Of a stretch of DNA of 64,000 bases, positions 40,623 through 49,434 are shown piece after piece; the first letter of the stretch is position 1, and the number at the start of each line of letters is the position of its first letter. The DNA is from VXYL01 sp965116935 (lineage in GTDB: Bacteria; Pseudomonadota; Gammaproteobacteria; Pseudomonadales; Azotimanducaceae). The stretch covers positions 4,216,001 to 4,280,000 of the forward strand of contig OZ220737.1 of the NCBI GenBank assembly GCA_965116935.1. The letters run 5' to 3'. The position numbers were made by a program, and so were the translations under genes. The notes below the pieces were generated by a model. The model did no database searches and was not told where the DNA came from. It worked only from the letters and a program-made list of their open reading frames with translations.

Positions 40623-41155
40623 CTCCTCAGCGCTCGGACATGGCGGCCGGCGACCAACAGGCAGGCGAACGTCAGCAGCCCCGCGGCGACCAGCGCCGCG
40701 AAGTACGCCCAGTGCATGGGGATCGCCAGGAACAGCGTCGTCTCTGCGCCCTTGAGCTTGTGCATGGCACCAACGAACAGCCGCCAGGTGACCAAGCCAG
40801 CCACCAGCGTGAACACGATGCCGTGCAAGGCATCCAACGCCGCGCGGCCGCGTTCGTGCAGGCGGCTCGTGAAGAAGTCGACGACAACGTGGCCGCCCGT
40901 GAGGTGACAGTGCGGGAAGAAGGCGAACACCGCGATGCCGCAGGCAAGTTCCGTGATTTCGTAGTCCCCCGGAATCGGCGTGCCGAAGAAATGCCGTCCG
41001 ACAACACTCGCCACAGTCATTCCGACGACGCCCATGAGGAGCACGCCGCCCGCCAGCGCAAAGGCCCCAGCGACTCGCTCAATCGCTGCATCGGGACCGC
41101 GTGACGTCCCTGGCCAGCGGGGTGGCGCCGCGCCGTTCCTGGGGCTAGCGACCAT
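40619..41155 (-). CDS. dctQ: TRAP transporter small permease DctQ
   Basis: 178 aa from ATG 41155, which overlaps the dctP stop by 11 nt; the frame is open 22 codons further inside dctP. Four membrane helices are visible (AGAFALAGGVLLMGVVGMTVASVVGRHFF, ITELACGIAVFAFFPHCHLTGGHVVVDFF, GIVFTLVAGLVTWRLFVGAM, WAYFAALVAAGLLTFACLLVAGR). The ITELACG and HVVVDF segments are typical of DctQ. It would pair with DctM. Confidence 0.9.
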   Translation of the reverse strand: MVASPRNGAAPPRWPGTSRGPDAAIERVAGAFALAGGVLLMGVVGMTVASVVGRHFFGTPIPGDYEITELACGIAVFAFFPHCHLTGGHVVVDFFTSRLHERGRAALDALHGIVFTLVAGLVTWRLFVGAMHKLKGAETTLFLAIPMHWAYFAALVAAGLLTFACLLVAGRHVRALRR

Positions 41156-42224
41156 TGCCGTGCAGGGCGACGAGCCGTTCCGCCTCGGCGAGCAGGGCCC
41201 GCCCGTCATGCCCCATCGCATCCACCTTCGCCACCCAGCCGGCGGTCACGGACGCCGTGGCCTCGCGCCACCGGGGGCGCTCCGCCGCGTCGAGGGCCAG
41301 GATCGAATGCCCCCGTTCCACGGCGATATCGCGGCCGGGCCGTTCGTCGTCCTGCCACAGCCGGCCGAGCCGCCTCGCGAGCGCCATCCCGGTCGTGTCG
41401 TCCAGCACCTCCCTGACAGCGGCCGGCAAGCCCTCGTAGCGGGCCTTGTTCATTGCCAGCACGAAGGGAGTGCAGGAAAGCCCCACTTCCGTATGGTGAC
41501 GCGTGACTTCGTGAAGCCTGAACGGCCGCATGATGGTCCAGGGGATGTAAGCGCCATCCACCACGCCCCGGGACAGCGCCTCGTAGGCCTGCGGAATCGG
41601 CATGCCGACCGGGACCGCGCCAAGTGCCTCGACAATGGCCGCGGCGGTTTGCGAAGCGGCGCGCACCTCGAGCCCTCTGAGGTCTTCGAGCGTGCGCACC
41701 TGCCGCTTGACCGTGTGAAGGTGGCCTGGCGCCGTGACATGGAACACCAGCGGATGCGTGTCGCCGTACTCGTCGCGCATCCACCGCCGATGGAACGCCG
41801 TCAACGCCGCGCTGGTCGCCACTGCGCCCGTGCACACGAACGGCAGCTCGAACACCTCGGTCAGCGGGAACCGGCCGGGGGAGTAGCCCGGAAGCGTCCA
41901 GGCGATGTCGACCACGCCATCCCGCGCTTGGCCATAGAGGTCACCGGGCCTGCCGCCAAGCTGCATGGCCGGATACACCTGGACCGTGACGCGCCCTCCG
42001 GACCGAAGAGCGACCTCGGCGGCCCACGGCCGCAGGAACTCGGTCACGGCGATGGAACTCGGGGAGTTGAAAGTGTGCAGCCGGAGTTCGATCGGCTCCG
42101 CCGCCCAACTCCACGCCGCCCAGAGAACCCACCCGGACACGCAAGCGCGAGCTGCCGACCTCGGAATCCAGTGCAAGGGTTCTCCACAACCTGACTTCCG
42201 CCTAATGTTCGCCGACGGGCGCAT
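41145..42224 (-). CDS. dctP: TRAP transporter solute-binding protein DctP
   Basis: 359 aa with a cleavable signal (CVSGWVLWAAWSWAAEPIELRL). Periplasmic binding fold of the DctP type: ELRLHTFNSPSSIAVTEFLRPWAAEV, VQVYPAMQLGG, VVDIAWTLPGYSPGRFPLTEVFELPF, then the ligand-contacting Arg region LEDLRGLEVRAASQTAAAIVEALGAVPVGMPIPQAYEALSRGVVDGA. It delivers ligand to DctQM. The start may be a few codons downstream of 42224; the first 25 residues look non-family. Confidence 0.9.
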   Translation of the reverse strand: MRPSANIRRKSGCGEPLHWIPRSAARACVSGWVLWAAWSWAAEPIELRLHTFNSPSSIAVTEFLRPWAAEVALRSGGRVTVQVYPAMQLGGRPGDLYGQARDGVVDIAWTLPGYSPGRFPLTEVFELPFVCTGAVATSAALTAFHRRWMRDEYGDTHPLVFHVTAPGHLHTVKRQVRTLEDLRGLEVRAASQTAAAIVEALGAVPVGMPIPQAYEALSRGVVDGAYIPWTIMRPFRLHEVTRHHTEVGLSCTPFVLAMNKARYEGLPAAVREVLDDTTGMALARRLGRLWQDDERPGRDIAVERGHSILALDAAERPRWREATASVTAGWVAKVDAMGHDGRALLAEAERLVALHGNGR

Positions 42225-42252
42225 TCCTTGGCAACGGCAAAGGCGCGACTTG

Positions 42253-43074
42253 CTATATGCGGGCTAGGTAGTCGGCGGCTTGCTGGCGGATTCCCGGGCG
42301 GTCGTTGCCTTGGGCGAGTTGTGCTGCGGCCCAGGCGTACTCGCGGATGTAGAAGGCTGTGAGCGTTCTATGGAGGTGCTCGGGAGAGGGTGGGGGAGTG
42401 CCGGCGGCTTCGCTCCAAGCCTGAACGCACAACCAAGTCGCGTCCTGCTCCCACTCGAGGCAAGTGCAAAGGCCCAGCACGTCGAACAGTGGGTCGTTGT
42501 CGCCGGCGTGTTCCCAGTCCAGCGTGCGCCAGCCACTCGGTGCGCGAAGGACGTTCCACGGATTGAGGTCGTTGTGGCACCCTTCGATGCGCGATGGCTG
42601 CCACGACAGGCGTTCGAAGGCCGTTGCGGCACTGGCGTCGAGGCGGCCAGCGTCCTTCGCGGCTCGGAAGTAGGCGGCGATCACCGCATGGACGTCATAG
42701 CGCTGGATGCCGGCCGGAATCTCGCCATGCAGGCGGGCGATGCCAATGCCGGTCTCCTCGGCGGACGCCGGCGCCTGGGCAAGCGTCGGCGCGTCGATCC
42801 ATTCGGTGATGAGATGCCCTCTCGTCTCGTCGAACGCCACGACCGCCGGTGCCGAAGGTAGTGCCAGATAGGTTGCCTCGGCGGGTCGTGGCCCGAGACT
42901 CCGCACCACGCGCACCACATAGTTGCGTCCGTCCACGGCAAACCGCCAGTTGCGATTGGTGTAGCCACCGGCAAGCCAATGCATGGCGTCGAGCGATTGC
43001 TTTCGCCAAGCCGGCACCAAGGATCGAATCACCTGGCGGGCGTGTTCCTCGTGCGCGTCGTGCTCTTCGTCCAC
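42253..43074 (-). CDS. Aminoglycoside/choline kinase-like phosphotransferase (APH fold)
   Basis: 273 aa from GTG 43074 (start uncertain; the frame opens 33 codons upstream). Kinase-like fold: WLAGGYTNRNWRFAVDGRNYVVRVV (P-loop equivalent and Lys), catalytic loop EGCHNDLNPWNVLRA and metal-binding LDWEHAGDNDPLFDVLGL. The ordering and HxDxxxxN motif place it in the APH/choline/thiamine kinase superfamily; the GY..N..W start resembles choline and thiamine kinases. Resistance is unlikely to be its main role. It lies 28 bp past the dctP start on the same strand. Confidence 0.8.
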   Translation of the reverse strand: MDEEHDAHEEHARQVIRSLVPAWRKQSLDAMHWLAGGYTNRNWRFAVDGRNYVVRVVRSLGPRPAEATYLALPSAPAVVAFDETRGHLITEWIDAPTLAQAPASAEETGIGIARLHGEIPAGIQRYDVHAVIAAYFRAAKDAGRLDASAATAFERLSWQPSRIEGCHNDLNPWNVLRAPSGWRTLDWEHAGDNDPLFDVLGLCTCLEWEQDATWLCVQAWSEAAGTPPPSPEHLHRTLTAFYIREYAWAAAQLAQGNDRPGIRQQAADYLARI

Positions 43075-43176
43075 AGCACCATCATCGCCGCCAAGCCCGG
43101 CACTGCGCAAACGGGTACACTGCCGGCTGTGGGCGCTTGCCCCTCGCATGCGGCGCGAACGTGTCGTTGCCAAGGC

Positions 43177-43240
43177 GCAAGGTCATGCAGAAGTGGGGGC
43201 TGGGGCCAGTCTCCGAGCGCAGGCGAGGGGGTTGGCGGCG
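43177..43240 (+). repeat. Copy of a 64-bp dispersed repeat, carrying a ribosome binding site
   Basis: About 80% identical to 36686-36749 without gaps. The copy contains GAGGGGG and reaches the first base of the vWA gene's GTG, so the repeat appears to provide that gene's Shine-Dalgarno. Confidence 0.6.
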
Positions 43241-44592
43241 TGGACATCACCTTCACCCGCTTCGTCTCCGCGCTCAGAAACGCCGATGTCCGGGCATCGC
43301 CGGCGGAAACCCTGGTTGCCTTCGATGCCTTGCGCCAAGTGGGAGTGCGCGATCCAGAGCTGCTACGCGATGCGCTCTCGCTGACCCTCGCCAAGACCCG
43401 CGCCGAAAAACAACGCTTCGCGGAGACCTTCGAGCGCTTCTTCCACCAGCTTGCCTTTCGCGAGCCGGCCAAGCGCACTTTCCTGCGCGGCGCGAATCCG
43501 GATGACCTCTTGGCCAAGCTCGACGGCCGCGTTTCGCCGGGGCTCCTGTCCACCATCGAAGACGTGCTGCGCGACGAACGGGACGACTTGGCGGCGCGTG
43601 TGCAGCAAGCCGGCGAGGCCGCTGGCGTACACACGATTCGCACGCTGCGGGAGAAGGCCGGCGTTGCGGAGGCCATCGGCCGGGCGCTGGCGCTAAACGA
43701 ACTCGATGGGGCGGTGGCGGCGGGCGGCGGCCTCGATGGCAACGAGGAGACCTTGCTGCGCTACCTGCGGCAGTACTTTCGCCAGCAGATCCGCGACTAC
43801 GTGGACGCTCAATACCGCCTGCATGTGGACCCCACCGGCAAGCGGGCGCTGGTGGACGCTGCGCTCAAGTCGAACCTCGACCAGCTTCCCCTGGCGTATC
43901 GCGACGACGTGCGTCGCGTCGTCGAGAAGCTGGCGGAGCGCTTGGCCCGCGACCATCGCAAGCGGCGCAAGCGAGCACTGCGGGGAACGCTCGACATCAA
44001 GCGCACCATCCGCAGCAATGTAGCCTACGACGGTGCGATCTTCGACCTGCGCTGGCGTCGGGTGGTGCGCGAGAAGCCGACCGTGTTCGTGTTGTGCGAC
44101 GTAAGCAGCTCGGTGGCGCGCGTCGCGCGATTTCTTCTCCTGCTGCTCTATGAGCTCACGGACCTGTTGCCCAACATCCGCGCCTTCGCCTTCTCGAGCC
44201 ACTTGGGCGAGGTGACGGACGTGTTCACGGACCGGCCCTCGGAGGAGGCGATCGAAGAGGCGCTCTTCCTCTGGGGCAAGGGCAACACCGACTACGCCCG
44301 CGCCTTCCTCGACTTTCGCGAACTGTGTGGCGCCGAACTCAGCCGCCGCAGCACCCTGATCGTGCTCGGCGACGGTCGCAACAACTACTACGACCCTCGA
44401 CCCGACCTCCTTGAGGAACTCGCGCGGCGTTGCCGCCAGACCTTCTGGCTGAACCCGGAGACGCGCGATCAATGGCGCGAGGGCGATTCCGAAATGCGTC
44501 GCTACGCGCCCCACTGCACCACCGTCGCCACCTGCAACAAGCTGCGCGACCTTGAACGCTTCGCCGACCGGTTGCTAGCAACGACGCTGTAA
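43240..44592 (+). CDS. vWA domain protein, CoxE-like
   Basis: 450 aa. GTG 43240 is the last plausible start before FVSALRNADVRASPAETL, where homology begins; GAGGGGG lies upstream in a repeat. The N-terminal 250 residues are helical and charged (AKTRAEKQRFAETFERFFHQLAF, RYLRQYFRQQIRDYVDAQYRLHVDPTGKRALVDAAL). The C-terminal von Willebrand A domain has a MIDAS-like DVSSSVARVARFLL and later LIVLGDGRNNYYDP. CoxE-type proteins normally work with a MoxR AAA ATPase to insert metals or remodel complexes; no MoxR gene is adjacent here. Confidence 0.85.
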   Translation: MDITFTRFVSALRNADVRASPAETLVAFDALRQVGVRDPELLRDALSLTLAKTRAEKQRFAETFERFFHQLAFREPAKRTFLRGANPDDLLAKLDGRVSPGLLSTIEDVLRDERDDLAARVQQAGEAAGVHTIRTLREKAGVAEAIGRALALNELDGAVAAGGGLDGNEETLLRYLRQYFRQQIRDYVDAQYRLHVDPTGKRALVDAALKSNLDQLPLAYRDDVRRVVEKLAERLARDHRKRRKRALRGTLDIKRTIRSNVAYDGAIFDLRWRRVVREKPTVFVLCDVSSSVARVARFLLLLLYELTDLLPNIRAFAFSSHLGEVTDVFTDRPSEEAIEEALFLWGKGNTDYARAFLDFRELCGAELSRRSTLIVLGDGRNNYYDPRPDLLEELARRCRQTFWLNPETRDQWREGDSEMRRYAPHCTTVATCNKLRDLERFADRLLATTL

Positions 44593-44638
44593 GCGAACGC
44601 CCCAACGTAGATTCCAGGGTAGCGCCAGGGGCGCGTTG

Positions 44639-45400
44639 TTAGTTGACGCCTGTGGCAAAGCCCATCGTCGGGCCGATCTCTTCGTGCAGCACGAGGTCGG
44701 CGATGTTGTCGAGCGGTGTCGGTTCGCGGTTGAGGATGACGAGTCGGGCGCCGCGGCGGCTGGCGTTTTCGGGGAAGGCGGCCGCCGGATACACGACCAG
44801 CGACGAGCCGATGACGATGAAGAGGTCGCTGGCGTTGGTCATCTGTTGTGCGCGCTGCATCGCCTCTTCGGGCATGGCTTGGCCGAAGGAGATGGTGGCC
44901 GTCTTGATGATGCCGCCGCAGCGGTCGCAGGGGTCGATGCGGCCCCGGGCGAGGAACTGTGCCTTGAGGTCAGCGAGTTCGAACCGTGCCTGGCAGGAAA
45001 GGCAGGCGGCGTAGCGGGAGTTGCCGTGCAGTTCAACGATGTGGTCGTCCGGGACGCCGGAGTCCTGGTGCAGGTTGTCCACGTTCTGGGTGATGACGCC
45101 GATGCACTTGCCCTGTTCGACTAGCCTCGCAACGCCCAAATGGCCTCGGTTGGGCTTGGCGTCGTCCCAAGTGGAGTCTCGGGACTCGAAGCGCCGTCGC
45201 CACGACTCCTGGCGCACATCCTCGGACGCCACGAAGTCCTGGAACTCAACGGGCTTCATCTTGTTCCACAGACCCGTGCCGGGGCTGCGGAAGTCGGGAA
45301 TGCCGGATTCGGTGCTGATGCCGGCACCGGTGAAGGCGACGATTCGCGACGCATCGCGGATCATCGAGGCAAAGCGGTCTAGGTCTTGCGGACTTGCCAT
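44639..45400 (-). CDS. Sir2-family NAD-dependent protein deacylase
   Basis: 253 aa. Complete sirtuin signature: GAGISTESGIPDFRSPGTGLW, TQNVDNLHQDSGV, the catalytic His in ELHGN, and four zinc Cys (CLSCQARFE and CDRCGGIIKTATISFG), then GSSLVVYPAAAFPENA and LVILNREPTPLDNIADLVLHEEIG. It removes acyl groups from lysines using NAD+. The ATG at 45400 overlaps no other gene. It is divergent from the DsbA-family gene, sharing a 34-bp gap. Confidence 0.93.
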   Translation of the reverse strand: MASPQDLDRFASMIRDASRIVAFTGAGISTESGIPDFRSPGTGLWNKMKPVEFQDFVASEDVRQESWRRRFESRDSTWDDAKPNRGHLGVARLVEQGKCIGVITQNVDNLHQDSGVPDDHIVELHGNSRYAACLSCQARFELADLKAQFLARGRIDPCDRCGGIIKTATISFGQAMPEEAMQRAQQMTNASDLFIVIGSSLVVYPAAAFPENASRRGARLVILNREPTPLDNIADLVLHEEIGPTMGFATGVN

Positions 45401-45434
45401 CGTGTACCCTCCACACGGCGTAGGGGGGAAGCAT

Positions 45435-46067
45435 ATGCAATCCGTCGAGTTCTTTTTTGATTGCAGCAGTCCGTGGACGTATCTCGGCTTCGAGCAGATT
45501 CAGCGCACGCTGGCACCGGGAGTCGAGAGCGGCGCGGTGGAGCTGGTGTGGCGGCCATTCTTGGTGGGCGGCGTCTTCAACACCGTCAACCCGAGCGTGT
45601 ACGAGGGGCGCGCAAAGCCGGTGCCTGTGAAGGCGCGCTACTACGCAAAGGACCTCGCCGACTGGGCCCGCTTTGTCGGCATTCGCATCGGCTCGCCGCC
45701 GGTGTTCCCGGTGAACAGCGTCAAGGCGATGCGGGGGGCGTTCTTTGCCGAAGAGCAGGGCATGCTTGTGCCGTATGCGCGGCGCGTGTTCGAAACATAT
45801 TGGGGCGACTTGGCGGACGTGTCGCAGGACGACGTGCTCGAGGGCATCGTCGGCGAGGTGGGCTTGGAGACAAGCGCCTTCTTCGCGGCGATTCGCTCGG
45901 ACGGCTACAAGGCAAGGCTGCGCGCCAACACGGACGAGTTGATCGCGCGCGGCGGCTACGGCTCGCCGACCATGTTCATCGACGGTGACGACATGTACTT
46001 CGGCAACGACCGGATTCCGTTGGTGGCCCACCGCCTCGGATTGCCGTCGCCAAAGGGCGTTAACTGA
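45435..46067 (+). CDS. DsbA-family oxidoreductase / 2-hydroxychromene-2-carboxylate isomerase-like
   Basis: 210 aa from ATG 45435 after GGGGGGAA. The thioredoxin-like fold starts FFFDCSSPWTYLGFEQI; the Ser-Ser-Pro in place of CxxC is typical of HCCA isomerases and kappa-class glutathione transferases. Further family blocks are FLVGGVFN, PVFPVNSVKAMRGAFFAEEQG and the C-terminal GGYGSPTMFIDGDDMYFGNDRIPLV. It probably acts on an aromatic or glutathione-linked substrate. Confidence 0.85.
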   Translation: MQSVEFFFDCSSPWTYLGFEQIQRTLAPGVESGAVELVWRPFLVGGVFNTVNPSVYEGRAKPVPVKARYYAKDLADWARFVGIRIGSPPVFPVNSVKAMRGAFFAEEQGMLVPYARRVFETYWGDLADVSQDDVLEGIVGEVGLETSAFFAAIRSDGYKARLRANTDELIARGGYGSPTMFIDGDDMYFGNDRIPLVAHRLGLPSPKGVN

Positions 46068-46171
46068 GTCGGCCACCGCGGCGTAAGCAGGCTTGTCCCG
46101 TCCCGGCGCCCTGATGGGGCGCGTTGGCAGTTGCTGCGCAACTGCTTCAGACGCTGCGATGAACTCGGCAA

Positions 46172-46192
46172 GGGCGGGGACGAGCCCCGCCC
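46172..46192. terminator. Strong hairpin between convergent genes
   Basis: GGGCGGGG (46172-46179) pairs with CCCCGCCC (46185-46192) around ACGAG. A second stem (GGCAGTTG-CTG-CGCAACTGC) lies upstream near 46125-46145. It separates the DsbA-family gene and the CPT-like gene and resembles common dispersed bacterial hairpins. Confidence 0.5.
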
Positions 46193-46205
46193 CTACGCCA
46201 CCTGG

Positions 46206-46862
46206 CTAGCGCCTTAGGCGGTCGAAAGCGCAAGGATTGGCCGGGGCTCGTTCTGCCGCGAGGATCGCGTCGGCGCATTGGCGGGGGGAGGTGGTGGCGG
46301 TGTTCACCTCCACGTCGTAGATGCATCCGGCATGAACGCTGTGCATGTGCAGGACGGCGGTGCCGGGGAAGCGGCCTGGGCGTTCGGTTTCGCGTTGGTT
46401 GAGCGTGGTCTCGTCGCAGTGGATGGCGGCGAAGATTACGTCGATGCCAGCGAGGGCCGTCAGATAATCGCCGAGGTAGTTCGGGTCGAGCCGCATGTCG
46501 TCCACCACCACGTCGTTGCCGGCCCTTGCGAACGCGGCGATGGCCTGGCGCATCCCGGTGAGCATTCTCAATCCCACGTCGCCGAAGTGGATGGCCGTCC
46601 CCGACATTGCCGGGCCGCCGGGGCTTCCCGGTCCGCCGGGTCCTCCCGGCGCATGCACCGGTACTACATTCAGACCGCGAGCTCCTGGCGTGCCTTCCGG
46701 GGAGTTCAGGCCGCGGAACCGATCTGGCAGGCCGTCACGGAACTGGTCAAGGGCGATGTGCTGGATCGGCTCCGGGCGCAGTTGCTGGATCATCCGCGCG
46801 ACCGTCGTCTTGCCGGCGCTGGAAGTGCCGTTCAAGAGAATGACGTGGCCGAAGTCGCTCAC
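46206..46862 (-). CDS. Chloramphenicol phosphotransferase-like kinase with Gly-Pro insert
   Basis: 218 aa; GTG 46862 overlaps the PfkB stop (GTGA). P-loop ILLNGTSSAGKTTVARMI, family segment ALDQFRDGLPDRF, then the unusual collagen-like stretch PGGPGGPGSPGGP near residues 62-75, followed by GLRMLTGMRQAIAAFARAGNDVVVDDMRLDPNYL and the CDETTLNQRETERPGRFPG lid. CPT family members phosphorylate hydroxylated small molecules; cluster context with a nucleoside kinase and transporter suggests a nucleoside-type substrate (inference). The Gly-Pro insert is absent from typical relatives. Confidence 0.82.
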   Translation of the reverse strand: MSDFGHVILLNGTSSAGKTTVARMIQQLRPEPIQHIALDQFRDGLPDRFRGLNSPEGTPGARGLNVVPVHAPGGPGGPGSPGGPAMSGTAIHFGDVGLRMLTGMRQAIAAFARAGNDVVVDDMRLDPNYLGDYLTALAGIDVIFAAIHCDETTLNQRETERPGRFPGTAVLHMHSVHAGCIYDVEVNTATTSPRQCADAILAAERAPANPCAFDRLRR

Positions 46863-47797
46863 CGCGCCAACCACGCTGGCCGTTCCCCCCAGGCGTTGGC
46901 GTAGCGTGCCGCGTAATCGTCGAACGAATGCCGCTGCGGCCCCGCCGCCGTCAGGCTGATGGCCGCGGTCAGGGCGCCGGCACGCATTGCGTCCGAAATC
47001 TCGGCGCCACGCAGGCGGGCATCCACGAATCCAGCGCGAAAGGCATCGCCGCAACCGGTGGGGTCCGTTACGGCATCGATGGCCACCACCGGCACGCGTC
47101 CGGCCTCGTGCCCGCGCTCGAACCAGACGGCGCCCCGACGCCCCAGCGTGACGATCAGGCAATCGAGCTTGGCGAGCGCCCCACCCACATGGCCTTGCAA
47201 CGTGCGGTGCTCGTATTCGTTGAGAATGACGCTCGAGGACAGCTCGGTCAGCCGCTTGCTGTCGCTCGGCTCGAAGTCGGTGAGTCCCTGGCCCGGGTCA
47301 CAGAGGAAGGGGATGCCGAGATCGACCATCACCTTGGCGGCATCGACCATGTTCTCCGGCACGTCCGGCGCCAGCACGGCGTAGTCAAAGCCGCGCTCGG
47401 CGAACTCGCGCAGCCGAGGCAGGAAGTCCTGGCTCCGAGCGGGGCCGGGATAGAAGCCGGTGAACTGGTTCTGGTTTGCGTCGGTGATGACGAAGGCGTG
47501 CGACGAGTGGGCTTCCTCCAGCATCGTGATGCCGCTCGTGTCCATTCCCAGTGCCCGGAGGTGGCCGGCAAAGTCCGGCTCGTAATCGCGCCCTACAAAC
47601 GCAAACGGCGATGGTTGCTGGCCCAGCAGGGCAAGGCTGTAGGTGATGTTCATGGCGCAGCCGCCGAAGTCGCGCCGGATGTGGCTCAGGTGAATCGAAA
47701 GATTGATGCCGTCATGGCGGGGCAAGCCGGCAAAGGTGCGCGGATACGTGGCCGCGTAGTCGATGGCGAGTGTGCCGGTCACCAATATGCGTGCCAT
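46859..47797 (-). CDS. PfkB-family sugar/nucleoside kinase (adenosine kinase-like)
   Basis: 312 aa. Ribokinase-type signature: GGCAMNITYSLALLGQQPSPFAFVGRD at the N-terminal PfkB box and DPTGCGDAFRAGFVDARLRG at the C-terminal box, with catalytic Asp in the GxGD motif. The Asp-containing start TGTLAIDYAATYP is close to adenosine kinases. It probably phosphorylates a nucleoside. The CPT-like gene follows on the same strand with a 4-nt overlap, and a concentrative nucleoside transporter is divergent from it, so the three form a salvage cluster. Confidence 0.88.
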   Translation of the reverse strand: MARILVTGTLAIDYAATYPRTFAGLPRHDGINLSIHLSHIRRDFGGCAMNITYSLALLGQQPSPFAFVGRDYEPDFAGHLRALGMDTSGITMLEEAHSSHAFVITDANQNQFTGFYPGPARSQDFLPRLREFAERGFDYAVLAPDVPENMVDAAKVMVDLGIPFLCDPGQGLTDFEPSDSKRLTELSSSVILNEYEHRTLQGHVGGALAKLDCLIVTLGRRGAVWFERGHEAGRVPVVAIDAVTDPTGCGDAFRAGFVDARLRGAEISDAMRAGALTAAISLTAAGPQRHSFDDYAARYANAWGERPAWLAR

Positions 47798-47976
47798 CGC
47801 GCGATGGTAGCAGGCGGACGTTAGTGTTGTTTGGCGTGGCTAGGCCGACAGCGAACCGGCGCAAAGCGAATGCGAGGCGTTGGCCGGCTTTGGATGCCTT
47901 GATGACGCATCGCGGCGCAGCCTGTACATTGCGGCGTTTTAAGTGTCGCGGGCCTTGGTGCCCGTCTGGGGGGACG

Positions 47977-49203
47977 GTGCAAGGGCTCGTGGGTCTGGTG
48001 GTCATTCTTGGCCTGGCGTGGCTCTTCTCCGAGCGGCGGCGGGAAGTGCGCGTGCTGGAGGCGGCGGTAGGTTCGGCGCTGCTGTTCGCGGTGGGGTTCG
48101 TGCTCCTGAAGGTGCCGCTCATCTCCGATTCGATTCTGTTGCTGAATGCGCTCGTGGTGGCACTCGACCGCGCCACTATGGCCGGGACCGAGCTCATGTT
48201 CGGCTATCTCGGCAGCGACACCCATCCGTTTTTCCCGGAACAGTCCATGCCGGTGATCTTCGCCTTTCGGGTGTTGCCGCAGATTCTCGTGTTCAGCGTT
48301 GTCGTGGCCATCCTCTGGTACTGGCGCGTGTTGCCACTCGTGATTCGCGGCTTTGCCTGGGCCCTGCGCCGCGCCCTGCGGGTGGGGGGCGCGGTGGGCG
48401 TGGCTGCCGCGTCGAGCGTGTTCCTCGGCATGGTGGAATCGCCGCTCGCGATTCGCGCCTATCTCAACCACCTGTCGCGCTCAGAGTTCTTCGTGGTGAT
48501 GACCTGCGGCATGTCCACCGTTGCCGGCTCCATCATGGTGGTGTACGCGACCATCCTTGGGCCCGTACTCGACGGCGCACTGGGGCACATCTTCGTCGCT
48601 TCGATCATGAGCGTCGTGGGCGCGGTGGTGATCGCTCGCATCATGATTCCCGAAACCCGGGAGGCCACGGCCGGAGACATGGCCGACTCGCTCAAGTACG
48701 ACAACATGATGGATGCGATCTCGCGTGGAACCATGGACGGGCTGCGACTCGTTGCCTATGTCGCCTCCACCGTCATCGTGCTGGTGGCCTTGGTGGCGCT
48801 CGTCAACCATGTGCTCGGCCAGTTCGAGGTGCTTGGCGAGCCGCTGACGGCACAGCGCATCCTCGGCTGGGTGCTGGCGCCGCTGGCGTGGAGCATGGGG
48901 ATTCCCTGGCAGGACGCGCCGGAGGCTGGCGCATTGCTCGGCACCAAGGTGATCCTGAACGAGCTCTTCGCCTATTTCGACTTCGCCGCCATTGCCGAGA
49001 CCTTGGCTCCAGAGTCTCGCCTGATCCTCACCTATGCCCTGTGCGGATTCGCCAACTTCGGCAGCGTCGGCATCCTGATCGGCGGCATCGGAGCCCTAGT
49101 GCCCGACCGGCGCGGCGAGATGCTGGCGCTGGCGCCACGCTCGATCGTCTCCGGGACGCTGGTGGCGTGCTTGACCGGAGTGGTGGTGGGGTTGATTGGT
49201 TAG
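47977..49203 (+). CDS. CNT-type Na+/H+-nucleoside symporter (NupC family)
   Basis: 408 aa from GTG 47977 (VQGLVGLVVILGLAWLF), preceded by GGGGGGA. It is a polytopic membrane protein with CNT-family segments: GSDTHPFFPEQSMPVIFAFRVLPQILVFSVVVAILWYW, GMVESPLAIRAYLNHLSRSEFFVVMTCGMSTVAGSIMVVYA, GTKVILNELFAYFDFA and YALCGFANFGSVGILIGG, all typical substrate and sodium-site motifs. It imports nucleosides for the divergent PfkB kinase. A dispersed repeat follows its stop. Confidence 0.9.
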   Translation: MQGLVGLVVILGLAWLFSERRREVRVLEAAVGSALLFAVGFVLLKVPLISDSILLLNALVVALDRATMAGTELMFGYLGSDTHPFFPEQSMPVIFAFRVLPQILVFSVVVAILWYWRVLPLVIRGFAWALRRALRVGGAVGVAAASSVFLGMVESPLAIRAYLNHLSRSEFFVVMTCGMSTVAGSIMVVYATILGPVLDGALGHIFVASIMSVVGAVVIARIMIPETREATAGDMADSLKYDNMMDAISRGTMDGLRLVAYVASTVIVLVALVALVNHVLGQFEVLGEPLTAQRILGWVLAPLAWSMGIPWQDAPEAGALLGTKVILNELFAYFDFAAIAETLAPESRLILTYALCGFANFGSVGILIGGIGALVPDRRGEMLALAPRSIVSGTLVACLTGVVVGLIG

Positions 49204-49428
49204 CAGGCAAGTCGGACTTGTGGTGGGGCCTTCGAGGGAAGGCATCCTGGAAGCGAACGTCTTGCTGCGCCATGGCGAAGCTGGTCTGCCGCACCAAGCG
49301 CTGCAGCTGACGCGCCCGAAGGGGGCACCTCAGCGTCGAACCAGCGCTTTCTTTTTCAAGCCGCGTCAGCGCGCCAGAGGGCGCGCAGGGAAGGCAGAAT
49401 GCCTTCCCTCCAAAGGGCCCGCCTTGCG
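49203..49428. repeat. Expanded copy of the 39.2-kb inverted-repeat element
   Basis: Begins with AAGTCGGACTTGTGGTGGGGCC, close to 39149 onward, and ends with the same arm (ATGCCTTCCCTCCAAAGGG near 49399-49420). It contains about 80 bp of extra sequence between 49250 and 49330. It sits between convergent gene ends. Confidence 0.6.
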
Positions 49429-49434
49429 CCCGCG

